Assembly (NCBI RefSeq): GCF_028389875.1
Contig: NC_084663.1
Location: 215,474,876 to 215,538,875 of the forward strand
Length of the DNA: 64,000 nucleotides
Source: Rhea pennata
Lineage: Eukaryota; Chordata; Aves; Rheiformes; Rheidae
Reading direction: 5' to 3'
The translations under genes were made by a program, and so were the position numbers. Positions 12,311 through 24,674 of this stretch are shown here, piece by piece. How positions within the stretch are numbered: position 1 is the first letter of the stretch; every line of letters begins with the position of its first letter. The notes beneath the pieces were generated by a model. It ran no database searches, was not told the origin of the DNA, and saw only the letters and a program-made list of their open reading frames with translations.

Positions 12311-14524
12311 TCCAAAATGTCCTGTTTATAGAAAACAAGGTGGAAATACGAGTTTGATTCTGATGCAAGGTGAGCATTAGCTTATTCCTAAATCACCATG
12401 GTCAATGTGATTATTACTACCACTTGACAAATGCTTTTCTTATTTAAATGTTTACCTATTTTCAGCATTTTGAATGTTGCTACACTGCGTTTTCCAATAG
12501 TATGTTGTAGCAGACCACCAGTTCCACAGGTGGTTTTGTCATACCATCATTAATGCCAAGGATTCTCTTTTTAAAATGCCACTAGCTCTATACAGAGAGA
12601 AAAGGATTCACCACCAGCTCCCCAGGAGCCAAGGATCACGGAAACAACCTGGAAACAACCGAGAGTACAAAGAACTTTGCAAATGCCCCTCTGGCACTGA
12701 CACAACCACGTGCAAGAGCCAAGAAGCTGCGAACATCTGCCGGCAAGCTCAGGATCAATGTTAATTGCACATAGGCAGTTCCGACCCCACTGCCATGAGA
12801 TGAGCACTGAGTACTTTTGAAATAGTGGTAGAGAAGAAGAGGAACTCAGTGCAGCAAATTTTGATTTGAACTTAGACACTATCTCTCCAAGATTCAGAGA
12901 TCAGATCCTAAACAAGTGAGCTGGAGGAGATTTAGGGTTCTGCTTTTGCTCAAGGAATTGTTCCAGGACCATCTCTGGATGGATCCCCCCTAAAAAACAG
13001 ACATGTCCTGGGGAGCAGGGTCTGGCCGTGCTTCACCATGGTGGTGAGCATGCAAACCCTCAGGCTAGAGCTTGCCTACCTCTTGCCTCCTGTCTCTTTG
13101 CAGCTTTGCAGCCTAATGGCCCACCTTTGAGGAGGCGGGGGAGAGAGGGACCTTGTTCCAGGCTTCCCCATGGCTTGGGTGCCCCAGGACATAGGGAACT
13201 TGGCTGCATTCCTATGCTGGTGAGTAGAGCCGGTCCTCTGCCTTCCTCCCCTTTCCTGGGGGATGCTTTAACCATCTCACTGCTGTGTAAAAGTGATTGC
13301 CACATCCTGTGGTCCCAAGCTCATCTAACTTTGGGGACTTCTCCAAAGGGCTTAATGAAGTCCACACATCTGTCAGCCTAAACCAGATCCCAACAGAGCT
13401 CTTGGATGAAGACGTAGAAGCACTGTCTCCCTGCACGCCCAGAAATAATGTCTAGCAGTGAGCGGAAGGGCGGGTGGACTGAGTCATCATTTAGTACATA
13501 TGTCTTCAGCGTGTAAATCCGCACAATAGCAGGATTCAAGCCAACTAGATCCCATTTCTTGCCTTTCTGTCAATACCTAAATAGGCGCTCATAGGCACAG
13601 CTTTGCAGGTGGCTGTGTGCCTACCACCACCCTGAGTGAGCACCAGTTCCCACTTTCCTCAATTTCTGCTCCTTCTGCTACATGCATGCATTTACCTGGC
13701 CATGCCAGTGAAGTGGTGGACAGAGCATGCAGGAAACAGACTACAAAAAAGTAATTTCCATAAGGGTTAAGTGTAATAAGTGTTTACATATATATATATA
13801 TATATATAATATAAATATATCTGTTTCTCTTGGAGATTTGGCTTGAGTGCTGCGAGATGCACTGATGGAAGCTGAATACTGCAGAACTTGAAAGTTAAAT
13901 CATTTTACAACATTGTTGTTCCACTGCTTGATTTTAGATTAAATAGTCACTTATCCAATTGCACTTCTGTGATAGGGAGCACCCTCTAGCACTTCTCAAA
14001 TACATTTGCTAGACAGAAATCAAGTCAACGCTTTCTGCAGAAAGCTAAACTCTTCTTTTCTAAGCTAGTAATCCAAGGGGGATTATAGAAAGCAGGAGGC
14101 ATTTACCTTGATACTGAGAAATGGGTTCTTGCAGAACGTTTTCCGGGATTGATCCAGGTAGCTGCTCTTTGTGGTGGTCGTTGTCATTCTGTCAGGTCTG
14201 TTTTATCCGCCTGCCAAAATAAAATCATTCAGCGCAATGCTAAGTGTTCCATCTGAATTCGCTTTGCTCAGCACAGTAAAACCCAGTCATGCTTTGCAAA
14301 CACCCACACAGCAGGCACACAGTCATCATAACCAATTATTTATGCTTCTCATTTATTTTAGCACTTCACTTCTGCAAAACAACATGCAAAACACTAGTGA
14401 CCTAATCACTAGGCCATGGGAGAAGTTAAGATGTTAAGAATTATCGATCATTTTACTTCACAATCGTTTTAGCCCACAAACAGCTTGAGTAATGAGTGTA
14501 GGGACAGAATCCTGGTATCCTCAA
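12311..14524. other. Intergenic/intronic sequence, nothing recognised apart from an AT microsatellite
   Basis: Unique-looking sequence with only chance-length open frames. It includes the AT dinucleotide repeat listed separately. Confidence 0.5.
13786..13821. repeat. (AT)n microsatellite
   Basis: A run of alternating A and T of about 25 bases, followed by imperfect AT units. Confidence 0.95.
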
Positions 14525-15437
14525 ATTCCAGCCCCACTGAAGGGCCAATACTGTTTAACATCTTCATCAACGACCTGGATGATGGGACAGAGTGCACCAC
14601 CAGCAAGTTCACAGGTGACACAAAATGGGGCAGAGGACTGTGCTGCCATTCAGAGGGACCTGGACAGGCTGGAGAGTTGGGCAGAGAGGAACCTCCTGAG
14701 GTTCAACAAGGGCAAGTGCAGAGTCCTGCACCTAGGGAGGAATAACCTCATCCACGAGGACAGGCTAGGGGCTGACCTGCTGGAAAGCAGCTCTGCAGAG
14801 AAGGACCTGGGAGTGCTGGGGGATGACAAGTTGACGATGAGCCAGCAATGTGCCCTTATGGCCAAGAAGGCCAATGGTCTCCTGGGATGCATTAGGCAGA
14901 GTGTTGCCAGCAGGTGGAGGGAGGTGATCCTGCCCCTCTACTCAGCCCTGGGGAGGCCTCATCTCGAGTACTGCGTCCAGTTCTGGGCTCCCCAGTCCAA
15001 GAGAGACATGGAGCTACTGGAGAGAGTCCAGTAGGGCTATGAGGATGATCAAAGGACTGGAGCATCTCTCCTACACGGAGAGGCTAAGAGACCTGGGGCT
15101 GTTAAGCCTGGAGAAGAGAAGGCTCAGGGAAGATGAGATGGTGTAAAGAGGACAGAGACAAACTCTTCTCAGTGGTGCCCAGTGACAGGAGGAGGGACAA
15201 AGAGCAAAAATTGAAATACAAGAAACTTCATTTTGAAGTAAAAAGGAACTTTTCTACTATGAGGGTGGTTGAACAGTGGAATAGGTTACTCAGAGACGTT
15301 GTGGCATCTCCATCTTTGGAGATATTCAGACTTGACATGATCCTGGGCCACCTGCTCCAGGTGACCCTGCTTTAGCAGGGGGGTTGGACTAGGCAATCTG
15401 CAGAGATCCCTGCCAGCCTCTGCAATTCTGTGATTCT
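14525..15437 (+). mobile_element. CR1 LINE, 5'-truncated, with broken ORF2
   Basis: This is a chicken-repeat-1 non-LTR retrotransposon fragment. It opens inside the reverse-transcriptase palm region ([14 protein letters not shown] in an alternate frame). It continues through the CR1 ORF2 C-terminal part ([37 protein letters not shown]) and ends in the CR1 3' tail AATTCTGTGATTCT. Against the copy at 28.3 kb it has lost 2 nt near 15033, which shifts the frame. It also lacks about 40 nt near 15130, so ORF2 is dead. The 5' truncation is the normal outcome of target-primed insertion. Confidence 0.95.
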
Positions 15438-17683
15438 CAGATAATCATTTCAATACCTGCAGGAGGAAGGAGGGCAATTTTTACTGTCCCAAGTGATGGG
15501 ACTCTCCAATTGCTCTGATTGCTTCCTTCATATCTTTGAACCACGCAGAACCTCTCGGCTTATTTTTGTCTAGTATCAGCCCCATGCCTGGAAAGACCAT
15601 CCAGTTAGTACTGAGCTCCCCGGACTCCCTGAACCCTCACCAAAAGGGAGCATCCTATGGTCTTTATAGAGTGCCTGGGGCAGAGTCTCATCACGACCAT
15701 GCTGGCAGAAATCTCCTTGGGCTTTATTCTCCTTCCCATGGTAGGGCAGCTCTACAGACTCCAGAGCAGCTCCTCAGATTTACCTAGATACAGCCAAGAC
15801 TAGGATTCAGACTCCTTATTATATATTGCATTATATCACACTGATGTCTCAGCTTTCTAGATATGTTTGCAATATGCATTACACACTGACACTGTATTTA
15901 AAGGTCAGTGCTATAAAATGACAGAAATATCCACAGCATTGATGAGATGGAAAAAGAGGTTAAGAGAAAAACCCAGCTGAGCTCTTAAACCGTGCCAGAG
16001 CAGTCCTTGGGCCAAGGGATCTGCCCAGACATGAAGAGCTCAGCAATGTTAGTCCTGCTTCACAAGTTGTGACCAAGTGCAGGTTTGCTGCCAAGTGTCC
16101 TCATGGGATTTAACTGATTTCAGCTCCCTGACAAACCGGGCTGAAGTCTATACCAGAGCAAGCCGCGCAGAAGGGGATGCATCAGGTGTCTTCCCATGGA
16201 TCAGGCAGCTTTGGAGATGCTGACTTGCCAGAGTGCCTTCCCAAGAGCTGCTGCTAGATGAGGATGGATCTGGGGACTCTCCCATGGGCATGGACGCAGT
16301 AGGCAAGGGCAGGTTCTGCCTGTAGAAGAGGGTTCAGCAAGCCCTTCTCCATCCCTCCAAATGGATGGTCTTGGATGGTTTAAACTCCCCCTTTGCTGTC
16401 TGTTACTCTTACCTAGAGTGTTTTTACATTTCACCTGGAAGCAATCTCCCACGTTAAGTTTCTTGATCCACAACCAACGCCTAAGTTTAACTGCATGAAG
16501 AAACATTAACCTGTGGGAACCCAGCACCTCCCTCCCAGTACCGCTGACCTCCTTCCCTTCTCATACTCCGTGCTCCATCCTCCGTTCACACTAGTTGCCT
16601 CTGTGAATCAAACAACTTGTAGGAGGCCAATTGCCTTTTTCTCGTTTTAGTGTCCAGACTTCCTACCCAGGAAGCAGCATTGTTTGGCAGCACGTTAAAC
16701 TCGTCAGGCTTTAGTTCGCTGTTCAGGGCACTCCAATAGATGTTTCCATCTGGATGAGTGCAGCATCTATGAGCTCTACAGCAAACGGGGTGAAAAGCTG
16801 TACATTATTGTTTACTTTGTATAATTCTATTTTTCCCACAACGAGCAGCAAAGGAGGAAGTACTGTAACCTGGAACAAATTAACAAATTACCGGGCGATG
16901 TCAATTCTAGCAATAAAGACTGTCTTAACTGTGGTGTTTATACAGCCCTTGAAAGCTCAGCACAGGAGAGGCAAGCACAAGAGCGGGGCCTGCATACCAC
17001 CGAGCTACAAGCTCCACAGCATCCTTTGCAAAAAGCAATTGCTGCTCTCAGTCCCATTTCAAGAGATGAGATAGTGCTACAAAGAAATACAAGATGGGAT
17101 CAATAAAGTAAATTCAATCGTAAATTAAAGTATCCATGAAAAGCTTCCCAGAACCTCTGGAGAGTTAAGCAGTGCAGCAGCCAAAGTACCTGCCTGTTCC
17201 AGACCACAGTGTCCAATATTGCTTGTCTCTGGGAGCAGCGCTGTGATGAATTATTTACAGCTGCTGAGTTTGCTGGCAGAGCTGAGGCCTCTCGAAGGCT
17301 CAGAGGTGACACAGAGAAAATAAACAGCAGTGCCAAGGTAGTAAGGGAGGAACCCCAAAGGAGCCCCAGCCCGGATTTCCAGGAATGGGCTTGTCGGTGG
17401 AGGCTCCATGTCCTTCTTTCCCCAGTTACCTGTTTTAACATATCTGCTAGCCCTCATCACCAAAGAAGAGGCAGTAAATTGCACCTGCAAACAGTGAATA
17501 CTGTAGTCTGCAAGGGCATTTTACTCACCCTGCCCACCTCTTCCAGGCCCAGGGTTTACATACATGCATCTTCCAACCCTTCAGCGAGCTGGGGAAGCTG
17601 CCACGCCTGGAATATATTTAACTTTTTTCTTCAACATTTCTATATGGTCCTCTTGGTGGTTGTATTTTCACCAAATGGTATTA

Positions 17684-17709
17684 AAAACAAACAAACAAAC
17701 AAACAAAAA
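17684..17709. repeat. (AAAC)n microsatellite
   Basis: Five or more consecutive AAAC units after a short A run. Confidence 0.95.
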
Positions 17710-18571
17710 GCACGGGTGGAAATTTTCCCACCAATCCCTGCCCAAATGGTGGGTAAAAGCCCCTTGCTGTGCACCACCGACATCCTGAATCTCTCGTGCC
17801 ACTGCCACCGGAGCTCAGTTCCTCTTTCTCCAGGGGATCCCTTGAGTTCAAGGAGAACCTGCGTTAGCTGTTAGCTGCCAACAGCCAAGGATGCACAGCC
17901 GATTCTGCCCTCATCCCACCATGCGTGCTCTGATCTCCTGTTTGGCTGGGTTTCCTGCTTGCATTTCAGTATCACCTTAACGTGCGCACTGCCTATCAGA
18001 CACAGCGCCATAGAGACACCTGAGAGGAAACATTCAGTAGAGATCTGAAAAGCTGCGGAATTAAAAACAAGAGTAAACTTTGGACTTAGAAACTATTTAC
18101 TTACAATATCTCCTTAAGAATAAAATGAAACCGAAAAGTACTTTGATTTAGCACAAAGGATAACGACTCATTCAGAGAACAAGGCAGGTAAGACTTAACC
18201 AGCAAACCAGAATTGCACAAAAGAGCATGTGAAGCTCAGATTGGTGACAGTTTCCTTCCCCCAGGTTGAGCCAGCTTTGCTCAGCCCAACTACGGCAGCT
18301 CTCTGCTCTCCCGTAACATACTATAACACCCTGAGGGTGGCAAGATCCACGTTCCTCTGAAGGAATGGACATCTCCAGGTGGAAAGGAAGATCCTTTCCA
18401 ATTAATCAGCAAACAACCAGGGACAGGTAAGGACATGCATTGCGACGGTGGGGGCCGATTTAGTGCAACGAGTGCCATTCCCAGGCCCTGCCGTTGCAGG
18501 AGAGGAAAGGGTGCTGCAGAGCGACTTGTTTACTGTTCTCCTTAACTTCTGCAAGCTGAAGTCAGCTGTGG

Positions 18572-18580
18572 CTATAAAAG
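18572..18580 (+). promoter_or_regulatory. TATA-box-like motif, no assigned transcript
   Basis: CTATAAAAG is a near-perfect TATA box. The next 150 bases hold several CpGs. No known exon follows, so only the motif itself is certain. Confidence 0.25.
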
Positions 18581-20069
18581 AACTTTGTTATGAACAATAA
18601 CGCAAGAGCCGAGCTGCTACCACATCAGCCTGCCCTCCCTAATTGCTTACGCAGCCTCGCCGCAGCTGAACGCTCCCAATTCACCGAGGAGCAATTCACT
18701 CCGTACCAAACTTCTTCCTCCAATTTAAAACTGCATTGCAAGGGGCAGAGCCACGAATCCGGCTTCCTACATTGGACCAAGGTTATGCTGCAGACAGCAG
18801 GGGTGTTAAGCCAAACGGAGAAGCGTTTTATTTGGTTTCCAGGGTGCTGCAAAGGGAGCAGTGAAGGCTTCAGCGCCTCTCGCAGCTACAGTAGCTGCGT
18901 AAGCTCTTCCCAAGCAGAACATTTTGCAAGGCTTTTTTATGAGCAATGATATCATGTTTACAGGATTGCAGCAGGGAAAACAACCCTGGGTCTGTTAGAA
19001 GAGGCTCTTGTGGTTACCGTGTAAATGCAGTTAAGTTGCATGTTTGTGCCTGTGCCAAATTTCAAAGTTTGCATTTTAAGTGTGATCGCTTTGGGATCAT
19101 GGCTGCAAACGGCTGGGCTCATAGGAGCGCATCAGCATTGCTTCCAAACACCAGTCTCATGTGGCCGTCCCACCTATTTCAATTAGTTAAACGGGAGCAA
19201 TTAGGCTGTGTTTGCACAACACGCCATGTTTATACAATCAGCTTAATGAAAGTCACTGATTGCTGTTTGCAAGCCTTGGAGGCAGCTGGGAATCTTGCCT
19301 TGAGACCCATTAAAGGGCTGGGCTGTGGTCACGCATAAGGATGGCTGTGGGTGATTAAGTGCCTGAAGAACTTCTTTACATCACTTTCACACATGTGGAA
19401 AGATGAGTGGGATCTGGTCTCAGATCCTCCTCCTCTAGCTAGCCCTCAGTGAGCCATTTCCACATGTTAGTCCTCAGCTAAGCTCCTGGTGCCATCAGTG
19501 GGCTGCAGCGCTGGGGTAGATGATACAAGAGAGGTAGCAGCCTGCAGGACTCCTGTCCTTGTTCCTGGCAAGACACTGATCAGGACAACATGCAGCTTAA
19601 GTCCCGCTTTCTGAACTGCTGATCTCTTGCTGACCAAAAGGATGACCTTGTTTGGTGTGGAGATAGGAAGGGGCCTCTGAGAAACCCAGCAGTGCAGTGG
19701 TGAGTGTTTGGGTGATGGCAAAGGTGCTGCGTTTCTCCCCAAATAGCTTCCCTCTGTCTGCCCCAATGGAAATGTCCCTTTGCAGATGGACTCTCCTTCT
19801 CCTGAAAAGAAGCTCATGGTTTTCATCACAGACAGCAATGAGGGACAAAACAGTGCTCGTATGGATCTAGTCCACTGGCAGCTTTGGGCTTCACCAGCCT
19901 GCAGGGTAGCCGAGCATTGCAGTTCTGCCTCAAGAAATCCCTCCATGCAGTTTCATCCAAGCAGGCTTCAGTACTTGTCTTCACTTCCCCTCCTTGACCC
20001 CAAGGAGTGAATCTGCACTGCTATGTGGCTGTTGCCACTGGCCCTGAGTACCCGCATTTCTGTGGCCTC

Positions 20070-20257
20070 TTGAGATGTTCTTCTGCGTGCAATTGCTTTC
20101 CTGGGTGACGTAGCACTGGAACAGATTGCCCAGAGAGGTTGATGGCTCCATCCCTGGAGCCGCATGGTCCTGGGCAACCTGCTGTAGGACAGTGCTTGAG
20201 CAGGGGTGTTGGATTAGATGGCTCCTGCCATCCTCAACTCTTCCATGATTCTGTGTG
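20070..20257 (+). mobile_element. CR1 LINE 3' fragment
   Basis: It carries the diagnostic CR1 3' end: GCACTGGAACAGATTGCCCA, AGAGAGGTTGATGG, a CTGTAGGACAGTGCTTGAG stretch, TTGGATTAGATGGCTCC and the terminal CATGATTCTGTG. Only the end of ORF2 and the 3' UTR remain. Confidence 0.92.
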
Positions 20258-23200
20258 TACAGCTGTATATCAGCTCGTATGCAACCATATGTACGAGTAT
20301 ATTCCTTTACATCCATCAGCAGACGGGAGAGGCGTTGTCTCAGCCCTGCAGATAGCCTAGTGTATTCCTTACCCCAAATGCTGGTTTCCTGGAGCTTTCG
20401 GTGGTGTACTCACCTCTTTTTCTCAAATCTAAGTAGCACCAAACTTGCTCACGAGGCAGCTGCAATCACTGCAAGACTGGTGTCGGACAGGATCCTGGGT
20501 GACTGGCTGAGGTGACAGGGTCTGTGATCACACACGGTGCCAGTGACCCTGGCACAATGCTCTTTAGAGCCTGCACTGCACCCTGATGAAGCAGAAAATT
20601 GCTTCCTTATATGCCTGCAAGTAACCTCTCAAGTAAAATTGCTTCTCCCATTGAGCTCACAGGGACTTTCCACTCTCAACAGCTGTGTTTAGGAGTCTAT
20701 CTAGGCACAACGACGGCCAAATTTCACTGTGCGTAACCCCTAGGAGCTGATGTGCAGGGGCATATGCAGCAGGACCCAACTATGAGACACCAAGCATGGG
20801 ACAAATGCCCAAGGGATTTGTTTCCTAGTAGTATGTCCTTCAGGGGCAGTGATGGATGGCTGTTCAGAGAGCAAGGATTTCAGATGCTGTGGATTCATCA
20901 GCTGACATTATTCCAGCAGCTACGGATAAGGGATTTTTCTCTGGAGTCCTGTTTGCTCCACACTTTTGGCTGTGACCCTGGGAACCTGAGTCACAGCATC
21001 CTTTCCTCCAGCTGTGAAGGCAAGACACTGTGGGCCCAAGGAGGCATGAGCTTGGACAAGCCAGGAGGCCAGTCCCATGCAGGCTGACACGTTCAGGCTA
21101 TGATAATATATTACCACTGGTTACAGCCTTGCTTGGCTGATGTCTTATCAGCTTATTCAGCACTCCTGCAAGCCAGAGGCATATAAGACCTAGAGAGGGG
21201 CCAAACAAGGGACTATGCTCTAGGGTGCAACTCCTGTTTGTCCAGAGCTTGGCCAATTAATCTCAAGTCTTTTTACCAGCGATTAAGACGCACCACTTGC
21301 CCCCGAGCAGCCCTCACTTTGGCACTGGGGTGGCTGAGGGCCAGCAGAAGCACCCTGAGCTCTCCTGCATGCGGCGGGTTGCTCCGAGACCTGTGCAATG
21401 ATCTTGGCTCTGGCAGCAGAGGACCGGACTTGGCGACACTAGAGTCCCTTCCTGTTTCCGAGGACATAAATCTATAGTAACACGTTTATTAATAGCGGCA
21501 CAGTGCTTGTTAGCTCAACAAGGAAAAGCACGCACTGGGCTCAGCAGAGCTTGAGTAAATAACAGAGAATGTAACACAGCAAATTAAATCCCGGCAGGGG
21601 AGACAAAATGCCAACAAATATCCCATTATCTGTCGTCCTTCTGCTGAATTTCTAGATAATTTATATTCACTGTTGTAAAATTGGGATAGTGTCAGCGTTC
21701 CTATGTGCAAGTGTGCCTGTGTTAAATAGGAAGGTGATCTGGAAATTATGAGTGAAAAAATGCTTTATAATACCGCAGAAAGGGAAAGATGTCATGCACG
21801 CATCATTTCCTCCTTGGGAAAAGATTGAGAGATAAAATGGATGTGTGGATCTGCACAAAAGCTATTTCTATCTCACGCCAACAGACAAAAAGAAAGTGAA
21901 AATGGGATCAGACTAACACGGTGATTCTCTGTAATGGGAAATGTGATGGAGATGACACGTTGCAGAAATCCTGCAAGAAGCAAAATATGAGGAAAACTGT
22001 TACAGAGAAGAAAAAGTTTAGAAAAAAGAAAGAGAAAAGCTGTGATTTCAGTCTGTGAAACACAACTGTGGGCAGTGAGGTGAGGCACCCAAGCTTCATC
22101 TTGGGTCTCGACCAGGTGACTTCCATAGGCCCCTGCCACTCCAAACCATTTTCCAGTCTGGGAATGCTGAAGCTCTCCTTCCCATTTCTGTGGGGACAAG
22201 TCAGGACAGAGCCAGAGCTGTGTGTCCTGTGGAGCAGAGATGAACTCCAGCCTGTGGAGACCTTCTGCCCAAGTGCTTCATCCTGCAGTAGAAGTCCTGC
22301 AAAAAGTGCCGGAGCCCTGCCAGCTGTCCCCCTTCATGTCACCCCAAAAGCCCCAGGGGTTCACCCAACCCTACATTGGCAATGTAGACATCTGCCTCTG
22401 CCATGGCCAATTGCACCCTCAAGGCAGATTTGCTGATGCAAAGGCAGCAACGCATCCAGCCTGGGGCATTGCAAAGTCCGGTGGTCTGACGTGAGATGAG
22501 ATTGGCCACAATCCCAACAGTTTGGGAAGAAAACACAGGAGTGAGAGGGTCTCTCTGCTGCAGGGAAAAAAAAGGGGGATTGCTTTTGGTGTTGGTGGTT
22601 ATTTCCAAGCAGAGCATGCAGACACTCTTGAACTTCTGCATGCCCTGGCGTGGTGTCACTCGTGCAACCTCAACCGCCACCCAGGGCTCCGGGAGTTAAA
22701 CACAGCGACAACTCAGAGATTAAAAAAAAAAAATCGTTCAAAGCACAGAAAGAAGGAAACAGAGAGGCTACAGGAAAAGGAGACGGGAGATCTTTCAGAC
22801 GCACGCGTTACATAAGCAACGTGGTTGGCAATTGCATAACAGCAGGACTCATTCGCACAGCTTCATTTTTGGAAGACGCGAAGGGCGCGGGAGCCGCCCC
22901 AGCAAGTCGGGTCGGCTCGGACGAGCCAGGGACATGGGTTTCCACCTCCTCCCCCCCCCTACAGAAGCAGCATGTCCTCAAACCCAGCCACAACTCCTGC
23001 CCTTGTTTTCCCTTACTGTTTCCAGCTGTAGGAGCTACGGATTTGTTTGTGCTGGCAGTTTTACTGTAGGCAAATGCAATCCAGTCCAAGGGCATCTAAG
23101 ACATTTGCCATACAAAACTCACCCGGATATGTGAGCTTTACTTGTTCTCAGTAAGATTTTATGAATAAATGGTTAGGCCTCCCCTCTGGATAGTGCCAGA

Positions 23201-23639
23201 CACCTACTCATACCCTGCAGTTTATAACTGGGAGCAAACCAGTTGGGTACATATCACAGAAAGGTGAGCGTGTGCTTGGCCGAGAAATACTCCCTGCTCC
23301 AAGCAGCTCAAAAGCCAAGAGTAGGATGAACAAAAGTACAAAATGAAGTATATAAACCCTTCCCTCAGGGCAGACTTTCCTTTCCATAGGCTACAGGCAC
23401 AGCGCTGGAGTCGGAGAGAGACGTCTGCCAACACGTGTCTGGAGGAAGGTAACCCCAAGGTAGTATTTTACACACCCTAAATAATATTCTGAATGTTTCC
23501 CCCCCAACCCTGTGTACTTTACTGATGCTAAAACAAGAGTAAAACATGAGACGAAGACTGAAGATTTCTAAAAAGCGTTAAGACTTTGCAGTGGCATTTG
23601 CAAGGAACAGCTGGAGGAAATGTATGAAAGCAGGAAAAA
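20258..23639. other. Intergenic sequence, nothing recognised
   Basis: No gene, RNA or clear repeat recognised on either strand. Open frames are short and unrelated to known families as far as I can see. Confidence 0.5.
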
Positions 23640-24291
23640 AAGAAAAAGCAAAATCCCAGGAGCCAGGAGAGCCCCAGCGCGTGGCGGGTGCCGACATCCA
23701 CGCGGAAACCGCCTTCCCGAAGGAGAAGCTCCTGCTATAGGGACAGCAGGAGACGCTGCTGCGGGAACGGCGCAGGTGGAGCGGGAGGCCTCGCGCCTTG
23801 CGCGCGCGGCCGCCGGAAAGCCCGGGTGGGCACGGCTTTCTCCCTGGAGCAACCCGGAGGTGGCTTCTAACTTCTAAAAAGCCCCAGGAGTGCACATCTG
23901 CAGATGGCCTAGGAGAGCGGCCCGATTCCCCGCGCTGCGGCTGGCCGGCACCTACCCGGGCGAGAAGCACCTAGGCACAAACTCGTTTGCTTTCCACCCA
24001 TCTACTTATCCAGCATGTTCAAGGGTGGGATTTTTTTTCCCCCCTCCGGATCCTTGCAGATTTGTTATCTGCAAATCAGCAAAAAAAGCGTCAGCAGCTT
24101 TTTTTTTTTGGAAGATCACAGTAAATTTGTGCTGATCCTCATGGCGCGACCTCCCCAGGAGCGGGGAGCGATCCCGGCCACCGCGTCCCGCAGGAGCGAT
24201 GAGTGCCGCGGTGGCCGGGGCGCCGAGAGCAAACCGTAGGAGAGGAAGTTCAGAATTTTCCCTAGGCCAGCAAAAAAAGCGGGGCTGAAAG

Positions 24292-24301
24292 GTTATAAAT
24301 A
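24292..24301 (+). promoter_or_regulatory. TATA box inside the CpG-rich block
   Basis: TTATAAATAG sits in a GC-rich context. A C/A-containing initiator-like sequence (CCACTGCATT) lies about 25 nt downstream, a canonical TATA-to-start distance. This suggests plus-strand initiation near 24317-24325. Confidence 0.45.
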
Positions 24302-24319
24302 GGCAGCCGAGGAGCCACT

Positions 24320-24674
24320 GCATTTTGTGCATGTCAAAGCTGGTGCGCAGGAAGTTTCCTGCAGCCGGGAGATTTCTGCAGGCACCTGATAAAAAAGCCC
24401 TTTGGGGCAGATCGATGCAGCCTGCATCGCCTCTGAGAAATCGAGCGCTGATGGTAGCGTGGATAGAGGACGGTCGTGGCCTGCTGGGGCTGCACCAGCT
24501 CCGTTTGCAGAGCTGGGGTGTCTGAGGCGCGCACAGACAGCCCTGATCGTCTCCCTTTTTTGTCCGATTTGTCCCCGTTCTTTGCTTTACTCCAGCGTCC
24601 TCGATGAGCATTTTCCTTTTTGCTCCGCACCTGGGGCGTTAAGAGCAGTAGCCACCGGCGAGGCGCCCGCCCAG
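24320..24674 (+). other. Putative first exon of an unassigned transcript
   Basis: The stretch starts at the expected distance from the TATA box and ends at a strong donor, CCCAG|GTGAGC, at 24675. No conserved coding frame is seen, so it would be a non-coding exon or a 5' UTR. The matching acceptor was not identified. One possibility is the acceptor just upstream of the OR2AT4 start. All of this is inference from core-promoter and splice signals. Confidence 0.25.

Larger units (their letters stand above)
15438..20069. other. Intergenic sequence between CR1 copies
   Basis: No gene recognised. The longest open frame (17209-17874 on plus) runs straight through an (AAAC)n microsatellite and has no family resemblance, so I treat it as chance. 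A TATA-like site at 18.57 kb is listed separately. Confidence 0.5.

Noticed and set aside
17209-17874. 221-codon plus-strand frame
   Set aside because: It reads through an (AAAC)n microsatellite (KNKQTNKQK) and resembles no known protein. No promoter or splice context supports it.
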